A stretch of DNA of 64,000 nt from Rehmannia glutinosa (taxonomy: Eukaryota > Streptophyta > Magnoliopsida > Lamiales > Orobanchaceae): assembly GCA_016081115.2 (NCBI GenBank), contig CM071932.1, positions 58,125,639 to 58,189,638 on the forward strand, written 5' to 3'. Position numbers and translations under genes: made by a program. The notes under the pieces were generated by a model. That model was not told where the DNA came from. It saw nothing but the letters and a program-made list of their open reading frames with translations, and searched no databases. Below, one piece after another: positions 43,205 through 55,500 of this stretch (position 1 is the stretch's first letter; each line of letters opens with the position of its first letter).

Positions 43205-44740
43205 TGTAGGTCCCAAAGGGTGTGAGTAAGGTTTAGAGGAGGGGTTGAATAAACCTTACCAAAATTTTCGATTTTAGTCCTTTTAAAATTACAACGAGTT
43301 GACTCAAACATTGTGTCCTTGAGGGATGACTAAGTTGGTTATTCACTAAGTTAGCCACACAAATGCACTGATGGAGCCGTTGATAGAATAACTCGGCTAT
43401 TTAACCTAAACTTAACTTGTCTGGTTTGGTTTTATCAGCGGAAGACTTAGCACCCTTTGATTTGTTTTAGGTTTGTTTTAAACAGTTATTTTTAGCACTT
43501 AGTTAATTATCAGTTGGATAGCAAATGTGATTGTATCAGCAGATATGAAATAAATATGCAGGAATATAAATGTGCTAAAAGTAAATGACACAAATATTTT
43601 TATAGAGTTTCAAGATGGGGTAATTCTTCTAATCCTCTCTTCTCCAACTCCCGTAGGAATCCACTAAGTAATGATCGGTTTACAAAGTGGTGAATCTGAG
43701 ACAACATTGATCACACAACTAGGTTCTCTTGCGACTCGAAATTTTCTTCACAGGGGGCAATTTGCTTGCTACTTCACTCACTTCTCAAGTTCTTGGATTT
43801 TATCACGAAGCCCTCCAACAAACTTGATCTTGGTTCGACCTTGAACCTTCCTACAATCAATCCAGGCTTGGAAAGTAGACCCTTTTGATTCTTCAAAAGT
43901 TTCCTCTTCAATAGATTTGAAGTTGTCTTTCCTTCACACTTGTGTTAGATCGATTTCCTTCGTGTTTTCAGCTTGAGGATTTTCTTGAATATTAATGAGA
44001 ATATTGCGGGTTAATTGCTTGGATAATGCTTGAATGTTCGTGGTTCGAGGTTGTCAAGGTTACCTATTCTCAATAACTTCCTCGACCTTTTTATAATGCA
44101 CATTTGAAAGTTTGCCCGTTGAAGAGATAAAGCTAATTTCAAATGTCACTTTTGTTCGTTGGCTTGTCTTGTCTGCGATCCTTCATGTTGACATTTCCTC
44201 GTATTAAATGTCTTGCAGCATTGCAAATTATCTGACACACGGTGCAGTGTTTCCCATTGGTTTATTCCTTTTGCACAAATCTGGGACTAACAATTTACAC
44301 CTGACAACTTTTACATGTTACTATTATGAGTAACATTCTTGACCTCGTAATCAACGGATCTAAGTCAGTTGACTTAACTAGACTCGTTGTCTTTACCCCG
44401 TGACTTGAGTCGACTTCGGTCATTGGATGACCGAATTGTCACTTTAACTTTGAGATTTGGCTTCTTGAGATAACTTGACTGACATTTCTTACAGTTGTTC
44501 CTTAGCTGACACTCCTTCAGTCGAGTCCTTGATTTCCTTCTTGGCCATACTCAGCTGACACACATCAGAGTCTTCAATCCAGTCCACAGTTGACTTCTTG
44601 TATTCCTTGGCATAACTGACTTGACTCAGCTTTTCCAGCCCTATATATTACAATACAAATTACAGGAAAATGGGGTGCCAACTTCCTAGTTTATGTTTTA
44701 CATGGTATCATCAAAAATCTACTTAATAAATTTCCTAACA
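43205..44740 (-). repeat. 3' LTR of element E
   Basis: 1,536 bp. On the minus strand it begins TGTTAGGAAATTTATTAAG and ends GGGACCTACA. TATA-like ATTATAAAAAGG at about 44086-44097 occupies the place of CTATAAAAGG in A/B/D. Internal landmarks (ggggtctac, gattgtaggaagg, ggagggcttcgtgat) match the other LTRs. Confidence 0.93.
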
Positions 44741-44767
44741 ATTTCCCTCTTTTTGATGATGCCAAAA
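44741..44767 (-). promoter_or_regulatory. Polypurine tract and conserved 16-mer of element E
   Basis: On the minus strand TTTTGGCATCATCAAA (44752-44767), then AAGAGGGAAAT against the LTR. The hairpin partner is 44703-44716 within the LTR, with one mismatch. Confidence 0.8.
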
Positions 44768-44841
44768 CTTAAAAATATTCAACAAAACATAAACAACAAA
44801 GATACATACAGACAATGCAAAAGAACAAAGAATGTATGCTT
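44768..44841 (-). other. 3' untranslated region of element E, LTR-side piece
   Basis: Matches the sequence before the polypurine tract in A-D (catacattct, tgtatgtatctttgtt on the minus strand). It continues at 58888 beyond element D. Confidence 0.75.
44837..44841. repeat. Target-site duplication of element D (left copy)
   Basis: tgctt, repeated at 58888-58892. Confidence 0.95.
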
Positions 44842-46385
44842 TGTTAGGAATTTTATTGTTTAGATTTTGATGAATGCCATGTAAAACTTAGAATAGAAAG
44901 TTGGCACCCCAATTCTTGTTGTAAAATGCATTGTAATAAATAGAGCTGGCCAAAGCCGAGTTAAGTCACCTACGCCCAACATGCAAGAAGACAATCAAGA
45001 CTGAAGGAAAACTCTGCTGAGAGACAACAGTATGACAAAGAAGAGTAGACGGAACTCTATCAAGAAGAAGCGGTGAGATGCAAAGTGGAGCATCGATCAA
45101 GTCAACTCAAGAAAAGCCAAGTCTCAAGTTGAGGTGACAAAGAGTCATCCAATGATTGGAAGTCGACTCTAAGTCACCTGGGAAAGCAAGGAAATGCAAT
45201 CAAGTCGAGATAATCGTAAAAGAACCGCGTTGCACGTAAATCAAGAGATTTACTTAAACAAGTAATATCTCCATACCACCTTTCTTGGAGTGCTCACCCC
45301 GAAGCGTGCAAAAAGGAATGAACCAATGGGAAGCACTACACCGTGTCGAAACTCGAAAAGGTGAAAGAACAATTCATACGAGGAAACGGCAATTCCAAGA
45401 ACTGCAAGCCAAGCCAACGATCGCAAAGTGACTTTCAAAAATAAGCCTATCTCTTCAACGGGCAAATTTTTGAAAGTTCACTATAAAAGGCCGAGGAGAT
45501 TGTTTGAGAAAAAAAGGATGACACACACGCGAGATAGACAAGCACATCGTAAAAAAGCTGAAACATTCTCAATCCTCAAGCCTACACTACGAAGTACATC
45601 AATCCAACACTCACCGTGAAGGAAAGAGAACTTCTATCGGTTGAAGAGGAAACTTTTGAAAACAAGGGGTCTACATTCCGGAAGGATTGTAGAAAGGTTT
45701 AAGGTTGAACCAAGTCTTAAGCTTTTGGAGGGCTTCGTGATCAAATCCAAAGAGCTTGAGCAAGTGAGTCAGTAGTAACAAGGCAACCGCCCTATGAAGA
45801 AGGCTTCTAGTCGCACGAGAAGCCACCGAGTGATCAAGGCGTCTCAGATCGAGTCCCTAAGGATCAAGTCATTTGTTGTGATCAAGACTTGTATCCGGAC
45901 TGTACCACTTTGTAAACTCGATCATTACTTAGTGGATTCCTCCGGGAGTTGGAGAAGAGAGGAGTAGAAGAATTACCCCATCTTCGAACCTCTATAAAAA
46001 CTTTCTTTGTGTCATTTACATTTCAAAGATTTAAATTCTGCACTTTTAATCGCTTATATCTGCCGATAAATTTGCTATCCATTTGATAATTTATAAGTAC
46101 TAAATCAAGCTCTAAAATCTTGCTTAATCAAACTTAAGGGTGTTAAGTCTTCCATGAAAATAAAACCACAAATGAGTCAAATTATAGCCAACCAACAAAT
46201 GAGTTACTCCATCAACAACTCACCAGTGCATGAGAGATTAACTCTACTTGAGTGACTAATTCGATTGTCCATCAAGGACACAATCGTAGAATCAACTCTG
46301 AGATTTAAAAGGACTAAATCGAAAATTTGGTAAGGTTTATTCAACCCCCTTCTAAACCTTACACTTACACCCCTTGGGACCTACA
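44842..46385 (+). repeat. 5' LTR of element D
   Basis: 1,544 bp, TG...CA. TATA box CTATAAAAGG at 45481-45490. Confidence 0.95.
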
Positions 46386-46387
46386 AG

Positions 46388-46401
46388 TGGTATCGGAGCG
46401 G
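46388..46401 (+). promoter_or_regulatory. Primer binding site, element D
   Basis: tggtatcggagcgg, two bases after the LTR. Confidence 0.85.
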
Positions 46402-46509
46402 TTGGTTCATTGAACCCTCCGCACCGGTTCTTGAACTAGATCTCCAAACTTTTCAAAGTCCGCTTTAGTACTTAAACCTTCAAAACTCTTTTTATTAAAA
46501 GTCATTATC

Positions 46510-47759
46510 ATGGAAGCAAATTTGACACGCATCCCTATGTTCACTATTGAAGAATTTGATGATTGGAAAATTCGTATGCGAGCTCATCTATTAGCATTAC
46601 ATGATGAGATGTGGATAGTGATAGAAGATGGGCCTCTGCAAATATTAAAGGTGAACACAAACCAGTAGGAAGAGTTGCAAATTGAAGGAGAAGAAGATGC
46701 CGCTCCCGGACCGATCATGGTTGAAAAACCAAGAACCGAGTGGACAAATGATGACAGAAAAGATACAACCTGGACAATGTAGCCAAGGACATCCTCTACA
46801 AAACCTTGGACAAAGCCATGTTCAACAAAGTCAAATCATGCAAAACGGCTAAAGAAATGCAGGACAAGTGACATTGATTTGTGAAGGCTCGAGCAAATCA
46901 AAGAAAACAAATTATCGGTGGTGGTACAAAAATTTGAAAACTTCAAAATGATCTCGGGAGAGAAACCTGGATCAACTAGACGCCGGTTTACGAAATCACA
47001 AATGACCTGTCTACACTTGGAAAGGAATATACACGAAGAAATGTGTATGAAGATCCTAAAAAGCCTTCCAAATGAATGGGAAATGAAGGTCATGGCACCG
47101 AGACACTCCATGGACCTATCAAAGACATCCAATCATGAGTTATTCTCGGACCTCAAAGCCTACGAGTTTGAGCCGAGAAGAAAAGACCGAGGAAGAGACA
47201 AATGTACCCAAAACAACTCGCTCTAATTGTCAAAGATGGGAAGAGAGTCGAGATCAAAGAGGCAATTGACCCGGAAGAAATAGCCCGATGGTTAAAAGAT
47301 TTAACAAGTTCTTTAACAAGAACTACAAGAGAGGAAAGGGTGAATCTTCCGAGAAGACACTCGGCTCCCTCCAAATCAAGGAAAGACAGGCCAACCAAGA
47401 GAACAGATCATCAAAAAGTTGAGTATCAAAGGGCCGACAACTCAAGAATAGAAAGAGTGATCAAAAAGTGAATATCTATGTTGGAACTCTGTAGACAACC
47501 AGGTCACTATGCCATTGATCGCTCATATCCTGTAGTCAACAAGTACGGGGATGAAGAAGAAAGAAAGATCTTGAGAAAAAGAAGACAAGAAAGGAAAAAA
47601 AAGCAATGATGGTCAGCAGAGATCAAACAAACACCAAGTCAAGGAGGAGACAAATGATTGAGAGCGATGAAGCCGACTATTCAAGTGACTCACGAAGAAG
47701 AAGAAGCCCCGATCCGCTTGATGGCCAAAGAACAAGATCAACCTCGATCAAGAAGATGA
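46510..47759 (+). pseudogene. gag: gag of element D
   Basis: The start at 46510 reads on past DDWKIRMRAHLLALHDEMWI without the early break of A and B, so this copy shows the true N-terminal frame up to about 46665. Later pieces: 46918-47226 (LPNEWEMKVMAPRHSMDL) and 47202-47471 (VKDGKRVEIKEAIDPEEIAR). The knuckle remnant QPGHYAIDRSYPV lies near 47490-47540 with an in-frame stop where a Cys codon is expected. The Arg-rich tail spans 47606-47759. Confidence 0.85.
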
Positions 47760-48780
47760 GGTACAATCTAACTCAACAAACTCGGACACTAGTGATAGTG
47801 TACGTGACACAAACACTTCATCACCCACTCGATCTTTATGATTCATTAGGCAAAATGATGAAAGATTTTGAACACATTAAATCCTCACACACACTATTGA
47901 ATGAGGAAAACAGCCAACTCAAAAGTCAAAACTCAAAGTGACTAAGGAGCCGAGTACTCTAAGTCAAATAGTCGTTGAGAATGAAAGGTTAAAGGCCGAA
48001 AATGCCAAATTAATAGCAGAAATTGCCGCTATAGAAAAGAGGAGAATGACCTCAAGAATGTTATTGCTTCATTCACTAAGGCATCTAAATCATTGGATGA
48101 TCTTTTTATGAGTCAAAGAGAATGTGGAGACAAGACAGGCTTAGGATTTAACTCCTCGTGCTATGTCAAACCTCAAGAGTAATTCGGAAAAAGGATCTCC
48201 AAGTCATGAAGAGTCCGAAAAATCCAAAACTCTAAATGTTGCACACACATTCACTCCAAAGCACAATACTAAGCAAACGGCCTTGGTTACAAAGGAAAAG
48301 GAAAACAACCCAGTTGAGTGTCTTTGAAAGAACACAAATGAGAAGAGATTCAAATGAGTCCTCAAAGAAACTCCTAACAGAAAATACTCGTAAAAGGAAG
48401 CAGAGCTACCAAAAACCCCAAAAAATCCATAAAAGAAATACATATGATGGGAATGGTAGAAAATATCCAAGCCAAGCTGATTGGAATAATGTGAACTATC
48501 GATAGACTTATGGAATATAAGCCTGGATGGCAAAGGCCAGAACTCAAAAAGGCCATTCCAAAAGTATAAGAGCTTTCATCAAAGACACATATGCACCTAG
48601 GCACTACACTCAAAAACATCACAATTACCCAAGGAAGGCAATTGCTAAAACACATATGCAGCATACTGACACAAAAGAGACAAATTTGTATGAACCTAGA
48701 ATCCCCAAGCAATTTGCCAGGATTAATTATGATTATGGCATCGATAGATGGCAACCTCTTAGAGTCAAATCATTTGGCTA
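47760..48780 (+). pseudogene. Gag-pol coiled-coil linker of element D
   Basis: Open to 47941 with SLGKMMKDFEHIKSSHTLLN, then NERLKAENAKLIAEIAAIEK in shifted frames, and MSQRECGDKTGLGFNSS near 48108-48160, the best-preserved copy of that motif here. Lys/Thr-rich and broken afterwards. Confidence 0.7.
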
Positions 48781-49260
48781 TAGGTTGGTTGGATCATCTT
48801 ACAATTCTAACCCCTTAGGACCCGGACAAGCATGGGTACCTAAAACTTAATTTCCTTGATTGCGGGTTCAAGGAACAGTGAGTGCCAAGGAACCTGGTAC
48901 ATGGATAGTGGTTCCCGGACATATGACAGAAATAAGAGAAATCATCAAAATTCAAGGAAGTCAAAGGAGCAAAAGTCATATTTGGGGGAAATGAAGCTCC
49001 TGGTGAAATAAGAGGCATTGGATCCATCAAGAGAAATGGATTAGAAATCACGATGTTGCATATGTTGAAGGACTCAACTTCAACTTATCGAGTATCGATC
49101 GGCTGCGGACAAGGGCTACAATGTTGAATTCAACATGGGTATATGCCAAATCAAAGAAATTGAATCAAATGAAGTGGTCTTTGCAAGGATGTAGACGAAA
49201 AAATATGTATGTAGTGGATTGGTCAACTACAACACCCAACACTGTCTACTAGCAAAGAGC
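48781..49260 (+). pseudogene. pol: pol protease region of element D
   Basis: KEPGTWYMDSG with the catalytic triplet at 48904-48912, then RHMT after a frame change. NEAPGEIRGIGSIKRNGLEI follows to about 49045. Of the three copies only this one keeps the ggttcccggac string close to the expected length. Confidence 0.8.
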
Positions 49261-50300
49261 ACAAATTTGAATCAAGTTAGGTAATGGCACAAAAAAGCCG
49301 AGTCACCCGAATTTCAAAACGATTAACAATCCGGCAAGAAGTCATCTTGTAGAAGGACTTCCCGGACTCGATGATACAAGAAGGAGAGTATATGTGATGC
49401 ATGTCGAAGGGAAAGCAAATCAAGTCGTCATTCAAAGAAAAGACATGCCCATCCTCAACAAGAATATTGCATCTACTTCATATGGATCTATTTGGCCCAA
49501 AGGAACCAAATAGCATAAGTGGAAAGAAATACACCTTGGTGGTAGTAGATGACTACTCAAGATATACATGGACAATATTCATGTGCAAGAAGAAAGAAAC
49601 TCTACAAAAACTACCACAAATGGTGATGAAGAGGATTCAAAATGAGAAGAGTCAAACCATTATCAAAATAAGATCGATAGATGAACCGAGTTTGTCAATG
49701 GAATAATAACTCGATATTGTATTGAGAATGGTATTGGTCATGAACTATCGCAGCAAAGGACTCCACACGAAGAATGGAGTTGCGGAAAAGAAGGAACATA
49801 ACCCTCAAAGAAGCGAAGGACCATGTTAGTCAAGGGGTTACCAAAAAGATTTTGGGTCAAGCAATTAACACGACTTGCTACACCCAAAACAGATGCATGA
49901 TAAATAGACAATGGCAAAGACTCCCTATGAGATCCTGGATCGAAGAAAACCAAATGTTGCATATTTGAGAACATTTGGATGTAAATGCTTCATCCACAAC
50001 AATGGCAAAGACAACCTAAAGGCTTTTGATGCTAAAGGCGATGAGGGTATCTTCTTAGGATACTCAAACAAAAGCAAAGCCTCTGAGTACTCAACAAAAG
50101 AACTATGGTTACAAAGGAATCCATTCATGTAGTATTCGATGAGCCAAATGTAAATGGAGAAGACATTGAAGAGTCACCGATAAGTCAATCATCCAACCAT
50201 ACGAGAAGAGTCCCTATCTTTGTCAAGTCAAGAATCATCAATTCGAGAAGAAGATGAGATAGTGAATCTCAAAAACAGATTGGAAAATTTGCGGCTAAGT
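49261..50300 (+). pseudogene. pol: pol integrase region of element D
   Basis: Zinc-binding CDAC lies near 49394-49407. 49401-49706 is open with LLHMDLFGP (first Asp) and VVVDDYSRYTWTIFM. At the second catalytic Asp the sequence reads agatcgatagatgaaccg instead of the agatcggatagaggaaccg of A, so the motif is destroyed. NGV precedes the Glu position near 49772. 49911-50132 covers TPYEILDRRKPNVAYLRTFG and EGIFLGYSNKSKASEYSTKE, the conserved C-terminal part. Confidence 0.85.
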
Positions 50301-51250
50301 GATAACGAGAGAGCTGACCACACCAACACAAATTGCAAGTCGATCAATCCACTAACTTACTCCAACCTGATGTAAGATGGCCGAGACCATCCACCAGAAC
50401 TTGTCATTGGAAATATAAGAGAAGGTGTCAAAACAAGATCCAGAACTCAACAAGAAGCTATGTTCACATGCTTCATCTCGCAAATAGAGCCAAAAGATGT
50501 GTCACAAGCATTGGATGACACACATTGGATTCAAGCTATGCAAGAAGAGTGAATCGGTTTGAGAGAAATAAAGTATGGGAATTAGTGCAAAGACCCATAC
50601 ATCAAAATGTTATTGGAACCAAATGGGTATTCAGAAATAAGATGAACGAGGAAGGCTCTGTGGTAAGAAACAAAGCAAGACTAGTAGCCAAAGGATATTG
50701 CCAAGAAGAAGGGATAGATTTTGATGAAACATTTGCCCCTGTAGCAAGATTGGAAGCTATAAGGATGTTTCTTGCCTATGCGACTCATAAGAATTTCATT
50801 GTATATCGGATGGATGTAAAAAGTGCATTCCTAAATGGTTTATTGGAAGAAGAAGTATATGTTGAACAACCTCCGGATTTGAGCGAAGACTCTTGGAGAC
50901 AAGGTATACAAACTCAAGAAAGCCTTGTATGGATTGAAACAGGCACCCGGAGCATGGTATGATACCTGTCACAATTCCTAACTCGAATATGGATTCACAA
51001 AAGGAAAAGTAGATAGAACACTTTTCGAAATTCAAGACAAGAAGAGTATCTTGCTTGTTCAAATATATGTGGATGACATCATTTTTGGATCCACTAACAA
51101 AGAGTCATGTGAAAAATTTTCAAACCTCATGCAAAGTAAGTTTGAAATGAGCATGATGGGAGAGTGACATTCTTCCTTGGACTCCAAGTGAAACAGTGAA
51201 GGATGGAACCTTCATAAGTCAAACAAAATACACCGTAGAGATTTAATGAA
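50301..51250 (+). pseudogene. pol: pol reverse transcriptase region of element D
   Basis: The best RT in the window. 50525-50962 is open through RFERNKVWELVQRPIHQNVI, GTKWVFRNKMNEEGSVVRNK, EGIDFDETFAPVARLEAIRM and MDVKSAFLNGLLEEEVYVEQ. Before MDVKSAF the codon is CGG (Arg) where copia elements have Gln (CAG). The frame breaks at PPGFEQ (CCAGG to CCGG) and at the RAW motif. YVDDIIFGS (51066-51092) is in another frame. Confidence 0.9.
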
Positions 51251-52003
51251 AAAGTTTGGTATGGAGGAGAAGTCTTCCGTAAGAATACCAATGAACACAT
51301 CGACCAAAATGGACATGGATGCGGATGGCAAGCCTGTAGATCAAACAAGATACTGAGCACTTATTGGATCATTGCTCTATCTCACAAAAGCGGGCCGACA
51401 TCACCTTTCTTTGTAGGTGTATGTGCAAGATTTCAATCTGCTCCAAAAGAGAGCCACATGACAAAGACTAAGAGAATATTGAGATACTTGAAAGGAAGCC
51501 AAGAAGTAGGCATATGGTATCCAAAGGAAGGTGGATTCAAGCTAATTGGCTATTCGATTATTCTCGACTATCTTTGGATGCGAGTGGACGGAAGAGCACT
51601 TCAGGCACATGTCAAATGCTAGAAACATACTAATTTCCTGGTTTAGCAAGAAGCAAAACTCAATAGCCACCTCTACAAATGAGGCGAGAATACATAAGCT
51701 GGGCATTTGTTGTGCCCAAGTCCTATGGATGAGACAAAGAATGAGAGACTATGAAGTTGAGGAAAAAGAAATTCCAATCATGTGTGATAACACAAGTGCC
51801 ATTGCAATCACTCAAAATCTGTGTTGCACTCAAGAACAAAACATATTGATGTCGATATCACTTCATAAGAGATCATGTTGAAAAGAAGGACATTATCTTG
51901 GAATATATCTCAATGATAAACAACTAGTGACATCTTCACAAAACCATTATGTGAGTCAAGATTTGAAGAACTCAAACATGAGTTGGGGTTAATTGAGCTG
52001 TGA
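51251..52003 (+). pseudogene. pol: pol RNase H region and stop, element D
   Basis: GSLLYLT-like linker near 51360, RYLKGSQEVGIWYPKEGG near 51482-51535, GYS.S near 51550, SWFSKKQNSIATST in 51546-51881, MCDNTSAIAITQN, and the ADIFTKPL region near 51925 with a base lost (ctagtgacatc for ctagccgacatc). TGA at 52001-52003 ends pol. Confidence 0.85.
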
Positions 52004-52560
52004 CACTCGGACAAATTAAAGAAGAGAAATGGAAATGAAAAAGGGGAAAAAGAGTGAAAACAAATCATTTCGAAGAAATCACCAGACGGAAACAATACTA
52101 CACCGAGTCAAGTCGGTGATAGCCGAGTCGCTAAGAGAACTGTGAGGAGTAGAGTTAAATCGGCTAAGAGATAAGTGAACAACTTATGAGCAAAGTGACA
52201 AAAACGCATCGTTTTGACTTAGCGGGAATGTTTTAAGGAACACGTCAAAGATAATGATGATGTGTACGGACATAAAAGCCGCACACCAAGCTTATGATTG
52301 GATATAAATGCTTTGCCGCATTAAATACGAGACCGAAATGCTCAATAGGCGTGCTAAATCCAAGCCGTTGATTTCGATCACAATTTAAAAACCGCCGCAC
52401 GCCCTTTCATAAACCATATTTAAACCATTTTCGTCCGTTTCTCTCTCACACTTCTAAAACTGTTCATCTCTTTCTCTCAAAAGCAAAGGCAAAAATACTC
52501 TCGAAACCCTATCAACCTTCAAATCAATTTCTGAGTTTTTCCTTGATACAATTCTGAGAA
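52004..52560 (+). promoter_or_regulatory. Internal promoter and leader of the extra gene, element D
   Basis: TATA box GATATAAATG at 52301-52310 next to ATTGG; CT-rich leader from about 52435 to 52482; gagaaATGGC at the start. No coding frame. Confidence 0.6.
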
Positions 52561-55500
52561 ATGGCACCAACTTATGACTTTACCAAGTTAGGAAAGCAAA
52601 TCCACACCGGTTCGACGGTGGATTTCGACGGAATGGTGAAGCAGGGGTCCGACGACACCCTGGTGAAGAAAATCGCTGAGAAGTTGGAAACGTCCGGACT
52701 AAAACCGTTTCTAACTTTAGAATATCCGATGACCTATGTGGAGGAGGTCGCACAATTCTACGTGAATGCTGAGATTCACGATGAAGGAATCAAGTCATCT
52801 TCACGAAAGCGGTGACTATCTCGCGAGGATTTGGCCGAACATTGCTCACTACCCCAAGAAGGAGCATCGAGATTAAAGAAGGCTGATGTAAACTTGGTGA
52901 CGCCGGAAAGAAATAGCCAAGTCCGACTTTGCTTTGATAAAATAATATACACAACAAACAAGAGACTGGCCAAGGAGGATTATCACAAGTTGTTGGACAT
53001 AGTTGCCAAATGTATCGACATCAAATTTGGCGGCTTTGACCAATCAAAAAGGCGAAGCGATTGTAATGGCTGCAATCATCGAAGAAAAGAAGATCAAGCC
53101 GGGCTGAGTTTGTCTCTGAATGAGACTCTGCCCGAACGTGGGAACAAGTCCTTCAAAGAAGATGGCTCATTTGGAGGATCCTAGGATATGGCCTAGTGAT
53201 TGGCCGGCTATTGGAGGTGAAAGGAGTCCCTCTTAGACATGGGAAAGCATTCCATGTTAACAAGAGGATGTTCGAGCTAACCTCTCTCGGCGCTCGAAGC
53301 GAGCTTACGCCAAGAGAGGCGACACGATGAGGGGGAATCACCGACCCCGAAGATACAAATGCTTTCCTCTCCACCCAAGAAGAGAGCGCCCTGCAAATGC
53401 TAAGAAGATCACGCCTGCTGCGCAAAGCAAAGAAAACCAAACATGCTCCCCCCCTGCAGAGAGTCACCGCCCGGCAGCCGTGTCTCCCGCCCATGCGAGC
53501 GGTCGAGAAGGACTCACAAATACCTTCTCCGATCGTCAAGAAGAGGAGAACGAGAAGCCACGACGGCCCGCTCCTCGAGAAAAGACACCCGACACGCCCC
53601 GGCCGCCCAAGACTCGAGAGGACAACATCTACAACCAGAAATTCCCCTGGTACAAACCGAGAGACGAAGACGAATCGTCAAGCGGTCCGAACAGGAGAAA
53701 CCAGGTGAGTCGATTACTCATTTAGCACAAATCTTTAGGAGATGGCTGGAGAAGTAGAGTCTCCGGATGTAATTGATGAAACAGCCAAGTCTGGCTGGCG
53801 ATCGTGAGAGAGGCAACCAAGACACAACAGTGTAGCTCACACACAACGGCTAGCACAAGAAAGAACTCCGCCAGAGCGAGATAGTGATGTAATGATCCTA
53901 TCTCCACCTTACCCGGACATCCAAAATCGTCTGCGTGAGTGGAGGAAATGGAAGTTGAGCAAGTCAAGGGAACAGTTCCAACGGCCCGAGTTCATAGAAG
54001 AAGAAGAGGAATCGCTAAATTTCCTTGACTAACTCTGTGCTCCCAAAGACTTGATGAGGACAATCGCACGGACATCCTGCAGTTTACAAGGACGGGAGAG
54101 AGAAAAGCAAGTCAAGAAGCCGAAGCACGTGAGAAGGCAAGCATCGCCTATCTCGGCACCACGAACACACACATCCTCTCCTTGATGTCTTCTCATGCGG
54201 TGACGAGGAACTGAGAATGTCTGCCGCGGAAGAGTTGCAAATGCACGCAAGCATTGCACGAGTCAAGAATCCTTCACGAGCAAAGACTAATGGAGGGACC
54301 AGGAGAGTCCTCGAACACACGGAAATCGATCCAATGGGAGTGGTTGTGAATAGCCAATGTTGTTCTTTGCTACCACTTCCCCACTCACTTAAGAAGGCAA
54401 TAAGGAAATGGCGATGAAACCTGGGCTAGTGGGGACCCCGGTCGAGCCAACCCCTATTGAAGGTGTGCTACCACCGCCCCAACGGCTGAACAATCTATCC
54501 AAATAGCCGGGAGTTTGGAGACGAGTGACCCCATTCCAAGTCACTCACCGTGGTGCGCCACCGAGGGGAAACTCCTCCACCGCTGCGGCAAAGGTCGGAG
54601 GATGCTTTGCGGATGACTCCGCAACGAATCAAGGAGGCGAAGAAGAGAAATTACAATCACAAGAAGAACAGCAAGTTGCCATCAACGAAGCTCGAGCGAT
54701 TGAGACTGTCTCGGTGAGGTGCCAACCGCTCTGAAGGCTAATGACGCTGCGATGCGAGTCGAGGCACAAGAAGGAACAGCCCTGGGAGTTAACACTGGCG
54801 CGATGAAAGTGCAATCCATGGGGTTGAGACTCAATGGATGCCACTGTAGAAGACCCTAAGACAGCTGACACTTTGTCGAAAGGGAGGACCAAGGCCTCGC
54901 AGCGAAGAGAGACTGCTGGAGGAAATGAAGGCCCACGGGAGGTTGAAACTTCCCGGGGTAAAGAAGTCAAGTAGAGAACATCCCTCCTACTATCATCGAC
55001 CCATCCGAGAAGGAGATCGCGCACTTCATGATTCCCAGGACAACCACGATGTCACTTTTCCGGGATCGGAAGGCAAAGAAGAAGGTTCTAGTCATCCCCA
55101 TGACAAATCCAAAAGACTTCCATGCGGGTGTTCCAAGCACGAGCAAGTCGATCCCAAGACTACTCGTCAAACTTTTAACTTTGATGATGAGCCACCACCG
55201 AAATCTCATCATCGTCCGATGACGCTCTTGATAAGGCCGAGGACCAGTCATCAAATGGAAAAATCACCGAGACCAACGGCTTAAGACAACCGAGGCTCGG
55301 CAAGCGGGTCCACTTCACAACAAGACCCGGCTCAACAAGAGACCATGCGCGCAGCTCCTCAAGTGCAGCAGGATCGATTCCCAAAGAACCGCCCGCGCAC
55401 CACTCATCATCAAACATTCGGTTGGCGGTGATGAATCCTTCGTAGAGTCTTTTCCTTTTTCACCGAAATACCGGAGCTCGACGAAGAGTCGAGCGAACAA

